A stretch of DNA of 64,000 bases, taken from assembly GCA_017744915.1 (NCBI GenBank), contig JAGIAH010000005.1, positions 186,001-250,000 of the forward strand, written 5' to 3'. The translations under genes were made by a program, and so were the position numbers. Of the stretch, positions 46,369 to 57,668 are shown piece after piece (position 1 is the stretch's first letter; the number at the start of each line of letters is the position of its first letter). This stretch comes from Agrobacterium tumefaciens. Lineage in GTDB: Bacteria; Pseudomonadota; Alphaproteobacteria; Rhizobiales; Rhizobiaceae. Below the pieces are notes generated by a model. The model saw only the letters and a list, made by a program, of their open reading frames with translations. It was not told where the DNA came from and did not search any database.

Positions 46369-47853
46369 TCACTTTTCGGCCAGCTTGTCATCCAGATAAA
46401 GCTGCAAGGTCTTCGCCGTGCCTTCTTGCCACAGCGTCTTCAGTGCATGGGCGAAGCGTTTACGGAAAAGCTCCGATTCGGCAACTGCCCCGAAGATATC
46501 GTCAAGCGCAAGGAAGGCCATCGGATCGTCCTTGGCCTTGATGGCCGCCGCCTGCAGGCGTTCGGCGCTGGCATCGTTGAAGGTGATTTCCTTGCCGCTG
46601 TCCGAAGTGCCATAAAAATAGCGGCACCACAGCGCCGGTACCAGCGAAAGCCCGATAATATCCTCACCGCGCGCCAACCGGTCGGCGGTGGAAGGCAGGA
46701 TGAATTTCGGCTGGCGGTTGGAACCGTCCTGCGCCAGACGCGGTATCGTGTCGCCGATCTTCGGATTGAGGAAACGCCGCTCGATCAACGTGAAATAATC
46801 GTTGAGATCGGTATCGGGAACCGGGGGAATGACAGGAATGATCTCGTCCTTCTCGAGCTTTGCCAGGAACGCCCGGATCAGCGGATGTTCCATCGCCTCA
46901 TGCACGAAATGAATGTCGAGCAGCGCCGCCGGATAAGCGATGGCCGCATGCCCGCCATTGAGGATGCGGATTTTCATGTGTTCGTAAGGCGCAACATCCT
47001 TCACGAACTGCACACCCGCCTTTTCGAGCGCGGGCCGGCCGGCGGGGAAATTATCCTCCATCACCCATTGCTTGAATTCCTCGCAGAAGACCGGCCAATT
47101 GTCATCGATGCCGAAATCGTCGCGGGCGATGTTGCGTTCGCGCTCGCCGGTGGCGGGCGTGATGCGGTCCACCATGGAATTGGGGAAAGCGACGTTTGCA
47201 CCGATCCAGTCGGCAAAGGCCGGATCGGAGAGCGCCGCAAGCCCAACCACCGCATTTTTCGTGACCTTGCCATTATGCGGAATGTTGTCGCAGGACATGA
47301 CGGTGAAGGGGGAAAGCCCCCTGTCGCGTCGCGCCTTCAGCCCGGCGACGATCAGGCCGAAGACGGTTTTCGGCTGCGCCGGATGTTTCCCGTCCTCGGC
47401 AATCGCCGGGTGCTGCGGATTGAAGGAGCCGGAAGCGTCGATGAAATAACCGCCTTCGGTAATCGTCATCGAGACGATGCGGATTCTCGGATCGGCGAGC
47501 GTGTCGACAATGCGCTGTGTGTCGCCGACCATCAGAATATCAATCATCGGCCCGGTGACACGCGCACCGGTGCGGTTATTGTCCTGCTCCACCACCGTCG
47601 TCAGGAAATCCTGCGCGGCGAGCTTTTCCCGCATCACCGCATCGGAAGGCAAAACACCGGCGCCGATGATGGCGAAGTCATGATCCTTGCCCGTGTTGAA
47701 CAGGTCATCCAGATAGACCGCCTGATGGGCACGGTGGAAATTGCCGACACCGAAATGCACGATGCCGGCGGAGAGATCGTCGCGGGAATAGGCCGGAACC
47801 GCCGCGGTTTTTCTGGCGTCGTCAAGCGTTGCGAGGGAGAGTTTGCATGTCAT
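46369..47853 (-). CDS. mtlK: Mannitol 2-dehydrogenase
   Basis: The 494-residue long-chain polyol dehydrogenase oxidises D-mannitol to fructose and usually D-arabitol to D-xylulose with NAD. The nucleotide part shows VHFGVGNFHRAHQA, and the catalytic K-x4-N-x2-H signature is Lys294, Asn299 and His302 in KIRILNGGHA. It follows smoS by 58 bases. GAGGATC precedes the ATG. Confidence 0.95.
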   Translation of the reverse strand: MTCKLSLATLDDARKTAAVPAYSRDDLSAGIVHFGVGNFHRAHQAVYLDDLFNTGKDHDFAIIGAGVLPSDAVMREKLAAQDFLTTVVEQDNNRTGARVTGPMIDILMVGDTQRIVDTLADPRIRIVSMTITEGGYFIDASGSFNPQHPAIAEDGKHPAQPKTVFGLIVAGLKARRDRGLSPFTVMSCDNIPHNGKVTKNAVVGLAALSDPAFADWIGANVAFPNSMVDRITPATGERERNIARDDFGIDDNWPVFCEEFKQWVMEDNFPAGRPALEKAGVQFVKDVAPYEHMKIRILNGGHAAIAYPAALLDIHFVHEAMEHPLIRAFLAKLEKDEIIPVIPPVPDTDLNDYFTLIERRFLNPKIGDTIPRLAQDGSNRQPKFILPSTADRLARGEDIIGLSLVPALWCRYFYGTSDSGKEITFNDASAERLQAAAIKAKDDPMAFLALDDIFGAVAESELFRKRFAHALKTLWQEGTAKTLQLYLDDKLAEK

Positions 47854-47911
47854 GTCACGATCCTCGAAAGGGAAACGTTGTTCGTGCCGGTCACCGGGAA
47901 AGTCCCGGGGA

Positions 47912-48684
47912 TCAGCTCATCCAGTTGCCGCCGTCGACATTATAGGTCTGGGCGACGATGTATTCGGCTTCAGCCGAGGCAAGGAAGATCGCCATGCCGG
48001 TCAGGTCCTCGGCACGGCCCATGCGGCCGAAGGGTACGGCCTCTCCGACCAGCTGCTTCTTTTCACCGGCGGGGCGGTTTTCATATTTCGCAAACAGCGC
48101 ATCCACGCCGTCCCAGTGCTCACCATCGACCACGCCCGGCGCAATCGCATTGACGTTGATGCCGTGTTTGATGAGATCAAGCCCGGCCGATTGCGTGAGG
48201 CTGATGACGGCGGCCTTGGTGGCGCAATAAACCGCCACCAGGGCCTCGCCGCGCCGGCCCGCCTGGCTTGCCATGTTGATGATCTTGCCGCCTTTTCCCC
48301 GAGCGATCATTGTTTTTGCGGCAGCCTGCATCATGAACAGCGTGCCCGACACGTTGATCGAAAACAGCCGCTCGTAGCTCTCGCGTTTGATCTCGACAAT
48401 CGGTGCGAGGTCAAAGAGCGCGGCATTGTTGATGAGGATATCGAGTCCGCCGGTCTGGCCTTCCACCGTGCGGATGGCGGTATCGATGGAATGCTGTTTG
48501 GTCACGTCGAGTTCGACGGCATAGGCGTTCTCGCCAATCTCGCGGGCAGTCTTGCTGGCGCGCTCGAAATCGATATCGGCAATGGCGACCGTTGCACCCT
48601 CGCGCAGATAGGCTTCGGCGAAGGCGCGGCCGATGCCACGCGCCGAACCGGTAATCAGCGCGGATTTACCTTCCAGTCTCCCCG

Positions 48685-48688
<4 letters not shown>
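47912..48688 (-). CDS. smoS: Sorbitol (L-iditol 2-) dehydrogenase, SDR family
   Basis: The 258-residue short-chain dehydrogenase has [17 protein letters not shown], active-site Ser in NMASQAG and YCATK with the catalytic Tyr and Lys. It matches the SmoS/PolS sorbitol dehydrogenases that oxidise sorbitol and galactitol. Its ATG overlaps the smoK stop codon (ATGA), which places it firmly in the polyol transporter operon. Confidence 0.93.
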
Positions 48689-49683
<995 letters not shown>

Positions 49684-49695
49684 GTTTGTCGTTCC

Positions 49696-50520
49696 TTATT
49701 TCACGGCGCCAAAGGTCAGGCCACGCACGAGTTGTTTCTGCGAGAACCAGCCGATGACAAGAATGGGGGCGATCGCCATCATCGAGGCGGCCGAGAGTTT
49801 TGCCCAGAACAGCCCCTGCGGCGAGGAGAAGGAGGCGATGAAGGCCGTCAACGGCGCGGCATTGGTGGTCGTCAGCCGGATGGTCCAGAAGGCTTCGTTC
49901 CAGGCGAGGATGACGTTCAAGAGCAGCGTCGAGGCAATGCCCGGCACCGCCATTGGTGTGAGCACATGCACGATCTCGTTCCACAGCGAGGCGCCATCCA
50001 TGCGGGCGGCTTCCAGAATCTCGCCGGGGATTTCCCGGAAGTAAGTGTAGAGCATCCAGATAACGATTGGCAGGTTGATGAAGGTGAGCATGACGGTGAG
50101 GCCAATGCGGGTATCGAGCAGGCCGGCATTGCGGAAGATCAGGTAGATCGGCACCAGCACGGCGACGGCCGGCATCATCTTGGTGGAGAGCATCCACATC
50201 AGAATGTCCTTGGTGCGCTTGGTTGGCGAGAACGCCATCGCCCAGGCGGCGGGAATGGCGATGATGAGCGCAATGATCGTCGAGCCGAGCGACAGCACCA
50301 CCGAGTTCATGAACGGCTTGAAGTAATCGCGCTGGGTCTGGACCGTCACGTAATTCTCAAACGTGCCCGAGGGAAGGAGGCTGAAGCCGGCGATTGCTTC
50401 CGGCTCGGTCTTGAGCGAGGTGAGGAAGGCATAGAGGATCGGGAAGAACAGCAACAGCGCCACGGCCCATGCCGCGATGGAAAAGCCGATCTTCGCACGT
50501 GTGGTTGTCTTGCGGGCCAT
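49696..50520 (-). CDS. smoG: Polyol ABC transporter permease
   Basis: The 274-residue permease of the MalG group has six helices and the EAA loop EILEAARMDGASLWNEIVHV. It is separated from smoF and smoK by about 12 bases each. GGGGAAAC precedes the ATG. Confidence 0.94.
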   Translation of the reverse strand: MARKTTTRAKIGFSIAAWAVALLLFFPILYAFLTSLKTEPEAIAGFSLLPSGTFENYVTVQTQRDYFKPFMNSVVLSLGSTIIALIIAIPAAWAMAFSPTKRTKDILMWMLSTKMMPAVAVLVPIYLIFRNAGLLDTRIGLTVMLTFINLPIVIWMLYTYFREIPGEILEAARMDGASLWNEIVHVLTPMAVPGIASTLLLNVILAWNEAFWTIRLTTTNAAPLTAFIASFSSPQGLFWAKLSAASMMAIAPILVIGWFSQKQLVRGLTFGAVK

Positions 50521-50532
50521 GATGTTTCCCCT

Positions 50533-51405
50533 TTACCGGTCGAGGTTCTTGCCGACGGCGCGCATCAGGAAGATGGCGACGATATTGGCGAGGATGACGG
50601 CGATGATGCCGCCGGCCGATGCGCCGCCGACGTCGTAGCCCAATAGTGCGGTGCGATAGATGAGGAAGGCGAGGTTGGTGGAGGCATAACCCGGTCCGCC
50701 ATTGGTGGTGACGAGGATTTCCGCATAGACGCCGAGCAGGAAGATCGTCTGGATCAGAATGACGACGGTGATGGCGCGGGACAGATGCGGCAGGGTCAGG
50801 TAGATGAAGCGGTTGACGAAGTTGGCGCCATCCATCTCGGCCGCTTCCTTCTGCTCGCCGTCGAGCGACTGCAGGGCGGTGAGCAGGATCAGCGTCGCAA
50901 AGGGCAGCCATTGCCAGGCGACGATGATGACGATGGAGAGCAGCGGAAACTGCGCGAACCAGTCAACCGGCTGGAAACCGAAGAAGCGGGCAAGATCGGC
51001 CAGCACGCCATAACCGGGATGCATGATCATGTTCTTCCACACCAGCGCTGCCACAGGCGGCATGACGAAGAAGGGCGAGATGATCATGATGCGCACGATG
51101 CCCTGGCCGAAAATGTCATTGTCGAGCAAGAGCGCAATGGCGATGCCGCCGATGACGGTGATCGCAAGTACGCCGCCGACGATGACCAGCGTGTTCCAGA
51201 TCGACTGGAAGAAGGCCGGATCGGTATAGAAATACTGGTAATTGAACAGACCGGCAAAGCTGACATTGGCCGGGTTGAGGAGATTGTAGTTCTGGAACGA
51301 GAACCACAACGTCATCGCCAGGGGCACGATCATCCACACCAGAAGCAAAAGCACCGAGGGCGCAAGCATCACCCGCGCTAACCCGCTCGTGTTTCGTGTT
51401 GCCAT
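50533..51405 (-). CDS. smoF: Polyol ABC transporter permease
   Basis: The 290-residue permease of the MalF-like group has six helices and the EAA loop KEAAEMDGANFVNRFIYL. The ATG at 51405 has GGGGAGG upstream; the frame open to 51534 is a spacer extension and not family-like. Confidence 0.93.
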   Translation of the reverse strand: MATRNTSGLARVMLAPSVLLLLVWMIVPLAMTLWFSFQNYNLLNPANVSFAGLFNYQYFYTDPAFFQSIWNTLVIVGGVLAITVIGGIAIALLLDNDIFGQGIVRIMIISPFFVMPPVAALVWKNMIMHPGYGVLADLARFFGFQPVDWFAQFPLLSIVIIVAWQWLPFATLILLTALQSLDGEQKEAAEMDGANFVNRFIYLTLPHLSRAITVVILIQTIFLLGVYAEILVTTNGGPGYASTNLAFLIYRTALLGYDVGGASAGGIIAVILANIVAIFLMRAVGKNLDR

Positions 51406-51579
51406 TGCACTCACCTCCCCTTGGGCCTGGGCGTCACGACATGCGCCCGGCATATCCGGAAGAACCGGCTCATTCTTGTTTTGATTTGAAAGGCTTAAAC
51501 GCCGCCGTACAGACCGGTGGCTTCCAATCCCCAAGGTTCGCTGCCCGGCATCGGCGCCGGACAGCGATCTTCGGGAGGA

Positions 51580-52893
51580 TTACTTGATGTAGCCGGCGCG
51601 GGTCATTTCACGCGTCGCGGTCGACTGGGCGCCCGCAAGCGCATCATCGACGCTGGACTGGCCGGCAACCACCGCCGAGAACAGCTGACCGACCGTGGTG
51701 CCGAGCGCCTGGAATTCAGGGATCGCCACGAACTGGCCACCGGTATAAGGCACGGGCTTTACAGTCGGCTTGGTGATGTCGGCGGCATCCATGGCGGCAA
51801 GCGTCGGCTTGGCGAAGGCGGCTGCCTTTTCATAGTCGGCATTCTTGTAAAGCGAGGTACGGGTGCCCGGAGGCACGTTTGCCCAACCTTCCTTGGAGGC
51901 GACAAGCGCGGTATAGTCCTTGCTGGTTGCCCAGGAAATGAACTTCTCGGCCGCTTCCGACTTCTGCGAGCTCTTCGGGATCGCGAGGTTCCACGACCAC
52001 AGCCAGTTGCCGTGGTTCTTCAGCTCGCCATGGGTCGGGAAGATGGCGTAACCGACCTTGTCGGCAACGGTGGAATCCTTCGGGTTGGAGACGAAGGAAG
52101 CAGCAACCGTGGCGTCGATCCACATGCCGCATTTGCCCTGCTGGAACAGCGTCAGGTTTTCGTTGAAACCGTTGGAGGAGGCACCGGACGGGCCGGCATC
52201 CTTCATCAGATCGACATAAAACTGCAGCGAGCTTTTCCATTCCGGCTGGTCGAACTGCGGTTTCCAGTTTTCATCGAACCAGCGGCCACCGAAGGAATTG
52301 GTGAGCGCGCTGATGAAGGCCATGTTCTCGCCCCAACCAGCCTTGCCGCGCAGGCAGATGCCGTTGATATCCGCCTTGCGGTCGGTGATCTTGCGGGCGG
52401 CATCGCCGATGAATTCCCAGGTCGGGCTATCCGGCATCTTCAGGCCGGCTTTTTCGAACAGGTCCTTGCGATACATGATCATGGCGGATTCGCCATAGAA
52501 CGGCGCCGCATAAAGCTTGCCTTCCATGGAAAGACCACCGCGGATCGCCGGCAGCAGATCATCGACGTCATATTTGTCGCCGAGCTTTTCGAGCGGCAGC
52601 AGCCAGCCCTGCTTGGCCCAGATCGGCACTTCGTAATTGCCGATGGTCATGATGTCATATTGGCCGCCATTGGTGGCGATATCGGTCGTCACGCGCTCAC
52701 GCAGGACGTTTTCTTCGAGCGTCACCCATTCGACCTTGATGTCGGGGTTCTTGGCGGTGAAGTCGGAGGTCAGACCCTGCATGCGGATCATGTCACCGTT
52801 GTTCACGGTCGCGATCGTCAGCGTCTCGGCGGAAGCAAGGGTCGAAAAGGCGAGTGCCGAGCATGCGCCCAGCAAAATGGTCTTCAATGTCAT
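51580..52893 (-). CDS. smoE: Polyol ABC transporter substrate-binding protein
   Basis: The 437-residue periplasmic receptor has a signal peptide ending LASAETL and the extracellular solute-binding family 1 fold (WVTLEENVLRERVTTDIATNGG, APFYGESAMIMYRKDLFEKAGL). It captures sorbitol/mannitol for SmoFGK. The gap of about 170 bases to smoF may reflect higher expression of the receptor. GGGAGGA precedes the ATG. Confidence 0.94.
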   Translation of the reverse strand: MTLKTILLGACSALAFSTLASAETLTIATVNNGDMIRMQGLTSDFTAKNPDIKVEWVTLEENVLRERVTTDIATNGGQYDIMTIGNYEVPIWAKQGWLLPLEKLGDKYDVDDLLPAIRGGLSMEGKLYAAPFYGESAMIMYRKDLFEKAGLKMPDSPTWEFIGDAARKITDRKADINGICLRGKAGWGENMAFISALTNSFGGRWFDENWKPQFDQPEWKSSLQFYVDLMKDAGPSGASSNGFNENLTLFQQGKCGMWIDATVAASFVSNPKDSTVADKVGYAIFPTHGELKNHGNWLWSWNLAIPKSSQKSEAAEKFISWATSKDYTALVASKEGWANVPPGTRTSLYKNADYEKAAAFAKPTLAAMDAADITKPTVKPVPYTGGQFVAIPEFQALGTTVGQLFSAVVAGQSSVDDALAGAQSTATREMTRAGYIK

Positions 52894-52918
52894 ATCTTCC
52901 TCCCAGAAGAAAAATGAT

Positions 52919-52935
52919 GAGCATTCGCTTTGCTC
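52919..52935. promoter_or_regulatory. Inverted repeat upstream of smoE
   Basis: GAGCA-N7-TGCTC lies 26 bases before the smoE start. It shares GAGCA/TGCTC halves with the larger palindrome at 53033-53053, consistent with SmoC binding between smoC and smoE. Confidence 0.5.
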
Positions 52936-53032
52936 TAGGGCATTTACTCACCTCATAAGCAAAAAAGTCAAGCGACATCCTGTGCTGCGGCGCACATGGA
53001 AAAATCAACCATCTGATTTTATTGATTTAATT

Positions 53033-53053
53033 TTTGCTCAGTGTGTGAGCAAA
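53033..53053. promoter_or_regulatory. Palindrome across the smoC stop codon
   Basis: TTTGCTCA-N5-TGAGCAAA is a perfect inverted repeat spanning the end of smoC and 140 bases upstream of smoE. It may be an operator for the smoE promoter or a weak terminator for smoC (AAATTAAATC follows on the minus strand). Confidence 0.5.
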
Positions 53054-53991
53054 TATTCGCTCGTCGCTTCGTCGGTGATGAGACCGTTCAGCAGACCACC
53101 TCTCAGCGCCGCCAGAATCGAAGCATTCTTGCGGGTGCCCTGCGCCATGCCGATGACCGTGCAGGTCTCCCGTGACGGAATAGGAACGGAGGCGACGCGC
53201 TCGTTGACGGAGTGCTCGAGAATGCGGCCATCGGCATCATACATCCAGCCGCAAATCTCGCCGACCGCGCCGCTGGCCATCAGGGCCTTCATCTCATCCA
53301 CGCCGAGGAAACCATCAACGCAGAGCGGCGCGTTTTCGCCGAGTTCACCGACACCGACGAAGGTGACATCGGCGGCGGCCCCCAGCGCCAGCGTGGAGCG
53401 CACCATGGACTGGTCGTGCAGCAGTTCCCGCTCCTCGGCCGATGAGCAAAGCACCGGCAGCGGCATCGGGAAATGCCGCGCCTTGATGGCATCGGCCATG
53501 CTGAAGATGACGTTGTAATAGGCGGCCGATCCATCCGGCCCGATATTGCCGGTCAGCGACACGATACGGTGTTGCGGGCATTCCATCGGCGGCAGCTGAT
53601 CGACAGCGGCCTTCAAGGTGCGGCCGGTGCCGATGGCGAGCACGATGGGATCGGCATTCTTCAGCCAGCGCTCGATTTCCGCCGCCCCGGCTTCGGCAAT
53701 GCCGACCGTGGAGGAGACGCCGGCCGGATCGCTCGGCACCACCTCGATATATTTGAGATCGAATTTTGCCTTCAGCCGTTCGGCCTTTTCCAGACAGGCG
53801 GCGATGGGGTGATCGAGCCGGACCTTGATCAGCCGCTCGGCGACGGCAAGCGATACCAGCCGCTGCGCCGACTGCCGGGAAATGCCCATGGCGGCGGCAA
53901 TCTCATCCTGCGTGCGACCGGCGACATAATAAAGCCAGCCGGCACGGGCCGCATCGTCCAGCCGTCCATGTGCGTCGTTTCGTCTGGCCAT
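53038..53991 (-). CDS. smoC: SorC-family regulator of the polyol operon
   Basis: The 317-residue protein has an N-terminal helix-turn-helix (RTQDEIAAAMGISRQSAQRLVSLAV, residues about 26-50) and a SorC-type sugar-binding domain (AIGTGRTLKAAVDQLPPM, FVGVGELGENAPL). Its position directly upstream of smoEFGK-smoS-mtlK matches smoC of Rhodobacter and other alphaproteobacteria. It probably activates or represses the operon in response to a polyol. Confidence 0.91.
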   Translation of the reverse strand: MARRNDAHGRLDDAARAGWLYYVAGRTQDEIAAAMGISRQSAQRLVSLAVAERLIKVRLDHPIAACLEKAERLKAKFDLKYIEVVPSDPAGVSSTVGIAEAGAAEIERWLKNADPIVLAIGTGRTLKAAVDQLPPMECPQHRIVSLTGNIGPDGSAAYYNVIFSMADAIKARHFPMPLPVLCSSAEERELLHDQSMVRSTLALGAAADVTFVGVGELGENAPLCVDGFLGVDEMKALMASGAVGEICGWMYDADGRILEHSVNERVASVPIPSRETCTVIGMAQGTRKNASILAALRGGLLNGLITDEATSEYLLTH

Positions 53992-54118
53992 GCCGCTGCC
54001 CTTTGAGAATTATGCCTGCGCATTTGCTGGCATTTTTTTGCGCCGACTGTCAAACGGGGAGCATGCGAAAGCGAGCGTTTGGCCGACTGAAAACCATCTG
54101 GCACGACGGTGCGGCACG
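53992..54118. other. Upstream region of smoC
   Basis: Together with repeat D copy 3 it makes a gap of about 300 bases between smoC and the dual ATPase gene. No motif stands out apart from the probable smoC promoter. Confidence 0.4.
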
Positions 54119-54243
54119 TTTCTTCTCCCCGCCGGGGAGAAGGTGGCCCGAAGGGTCGGATGAGGGGGAAACGCCAGCGGTAGATCGAGAGCTTGCCCCC
54201 TCATCCCGCTGCCGCGACCTTCTCCCCGGCGGGGAGAAGAAAT
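54119..54243. repeat. Intergenic palindromic element, family D copy 3
   Basis: Same layout as copy 2: TTCTTCTCCCCGCCGGGGAG stem, GGATGAGGGG, a short centre, CCCCTCATCC, and the inverse stem ending GAGAAGAAAT. It lies between smoC and the ABC ATPase gene. Confidence 0.9.
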
Positions 54244-54299
54244 GCGCGGCAACCACTCGCTCCCTTACCAGCGCTCAACGCGAAGCCGCCACCATTCGA

Positions 54300-56150
<1,851 letters not shown>

Positions 56151-56198
56151 GCCGATCTCCTGAAAAGCAGAAGGCGGCCACGCGGGCCGCCGGATGTC

Positions 56199-57362
56199 TT
56201 ATGCAGCAAGTGCGGTTTCGGCCATCGAAACCCAGTAGCTGATGCCGTAAGGCAGCGCGTCATCGTTGAAATCGTAAGCCGCGTTGTGCAGCCCGGCCGT
56301 ATCGCCATTGCCGATGAAGATGAAGGCGCCGGGGCGCGCTTCCAGCATGTAGGAAAAATCCTCCGCCCCCATATGCGGGTTGGGATTGGTGTTGACGGCA
56401 TTGGCGCCGGCCACGCCCATGGCTACGCCGGTCGCGAATTCGGTCTCGTCGCTGTGGTTGAAGGTGACGGGATAACCGCGATCATATTTCACCTCGGCCG
56501 TTGCGCCATGCGCCATGGCGGTGGCTGTCGCCACTTCCTTCAGGCGCTTTTCGGCGAAATCGCGGGTTTCCGGCAGAAGCGTGCGCACCGTGCCCGTCAG
56601 CGTCACGGAACCGGGAATGACGTTGGAGGCCGTGCCGCCATGGGTGGTGGCCACGGTGACGACCAGCGATTTCAACGGGTCCGTCTCGCGCGAGACGATG
56701 GATTGCAGGGCGATGATGATATAGGCCGAGGTCAGAACCGGATCGACGGAAAGATGCGGCGCGGCCGCGTGGCTGCCCTTGCCGGCAATCGTGATTTCGA
56801 AAGCATCCGCCGCCGCCATGGTGGAACCCTTGCGGATGGCGAACTGCCCGACCGGAATACCCGGCTCGTTATGCATGCCATAGACCTGCGAAATACCGAA
56901 TTTCTCCATCATGCCGTCGTTCAGCATGGCGAGAGCGCCTGCCCCGCCCTCTTCGGCCGGCTGGAAGATGACCGCGACGGAACCCTTGAAATTGCGGGTC
57001 TCGGCCAGATATTGCGCCGCGCCCAGAAGCATGGCGGTGTGCCCGTCGTGACCGCAGGAATGGGCCTTGCCCGGTGTCTTCGAAGACCAGGGCTTGCCGC
57101 TGGTCTCGAGGATCGGCAGGGCGTCCATGTCGGAGCGGAAACCGATGGTCGGGCCGTCCCCGTGCCGGCCCTTGATGATGCCCACCACGCCGGTCTTGCC
57201 GATACCGGTCTCCACCACGTCGCAACCGAAGGATTTCAGTTTTTCGGCCACGAATTTCGATGTTTCGAAGACATCATAGAGCAGTTCCGGGTGCTCGTGC
57301 AGGTGACGCCTCCAGCCGGCCACGTCTTCCTGCATTTCAGCCACACGGTTCAATATCGGCAT
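56199..57362 (-). CDS. M20-family amidohydrolase/aminoacylase
   Basis: The 387-residue metal-dependent hydrolase fits the M20D group (hippurate hydrolase, IAA-amino-acid hydrolase and N-acyl amino acid amidohydrolases). It shows RRHLHEHPEL, FRSDMDALPI, the metal-binding HSCGHDGHTAML, and EEGGAGAL. The upstream open frame to 57737 is not family-like; ATG 57362 is used. With the adjacent peptide importer it probably processes imported N-acyl or dipeptide substrates in the cytoplasm. Confidence 0.92.
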   Translation of the reverse strand: MPILNRVAEMQEDVAGWRRHLHEHPELLYDVFETSKFVAEKLKSFGCDVVETGIGKTGVVGIIKGRHGDGPTIGFRSDMDALPILETSGKPWSSKTPGKAHSCGHDGHTAMLLGAAQYLAETRNFKGSVAVIFQPAEEGGAGALAMLNDGMMEKFGISQVYGMHNEPGIPVGQFAIRKGSTMAAADAFEITIAGKGSHAAAPHLSVDPVLTSAYIIIALQSIVSRETDPLKSLVVTVATTHGGTASNVIPGSVTLTGTVRTLLPETRDFAEKRLKEVATATAMAHGATAEVKYDRGYPVTFNHSDETEFATGVAMGVAGANAVNTNPNPHMGAEDFSYMLEARPGAFIFIGNGDTAGLHNAAYDFNDDALPYGISYWVSMAETALAA

Positions 57363-57668
57363 TCTCTTTTTCCCTTTTTTTGTTCCCCGCCGGGTTGTCG
57401 GAAAACATATTGCGTTTGGAATTTCTCCTTTTGCAAGCAGGAAATTCTCTACATGGGCGAAAAATAGGCCCAAAACTGAATGGCTCAAATTTTGTTCACA
57501 AAAGCGACATTGGGACTTGCTTTTAAAAAAAACTGACAATAGCATCATCGGGAATGATGGGATATTCATTAGCAAAGTCAAACACTTAGAACAAAAGACC
57601 TTGCATTTGACGACGGGAAAAGCGTCAAACATTCGAATAGATAAAATCCAAAAAAGGGGAAAACCACG
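57363..57668. other. Divergent promoter region of the peptide transport locus
   Basis: About 300 A/T-rich bases between the M20 and receptor genes. It contains the inverted repeat TTTGACG-N10-CGTCAAA at 57606-57629, 40 bases before the receptor gene start, a candidate operator. No regulator gene is adjacent. Confidence 0.55.

Noticed and set aside
46270..48153. 627-codon plus-strand frame opposite mtlK
   Set aside because: Antisense shadow; mtlK has catalytic residues and operon context on the other strand.
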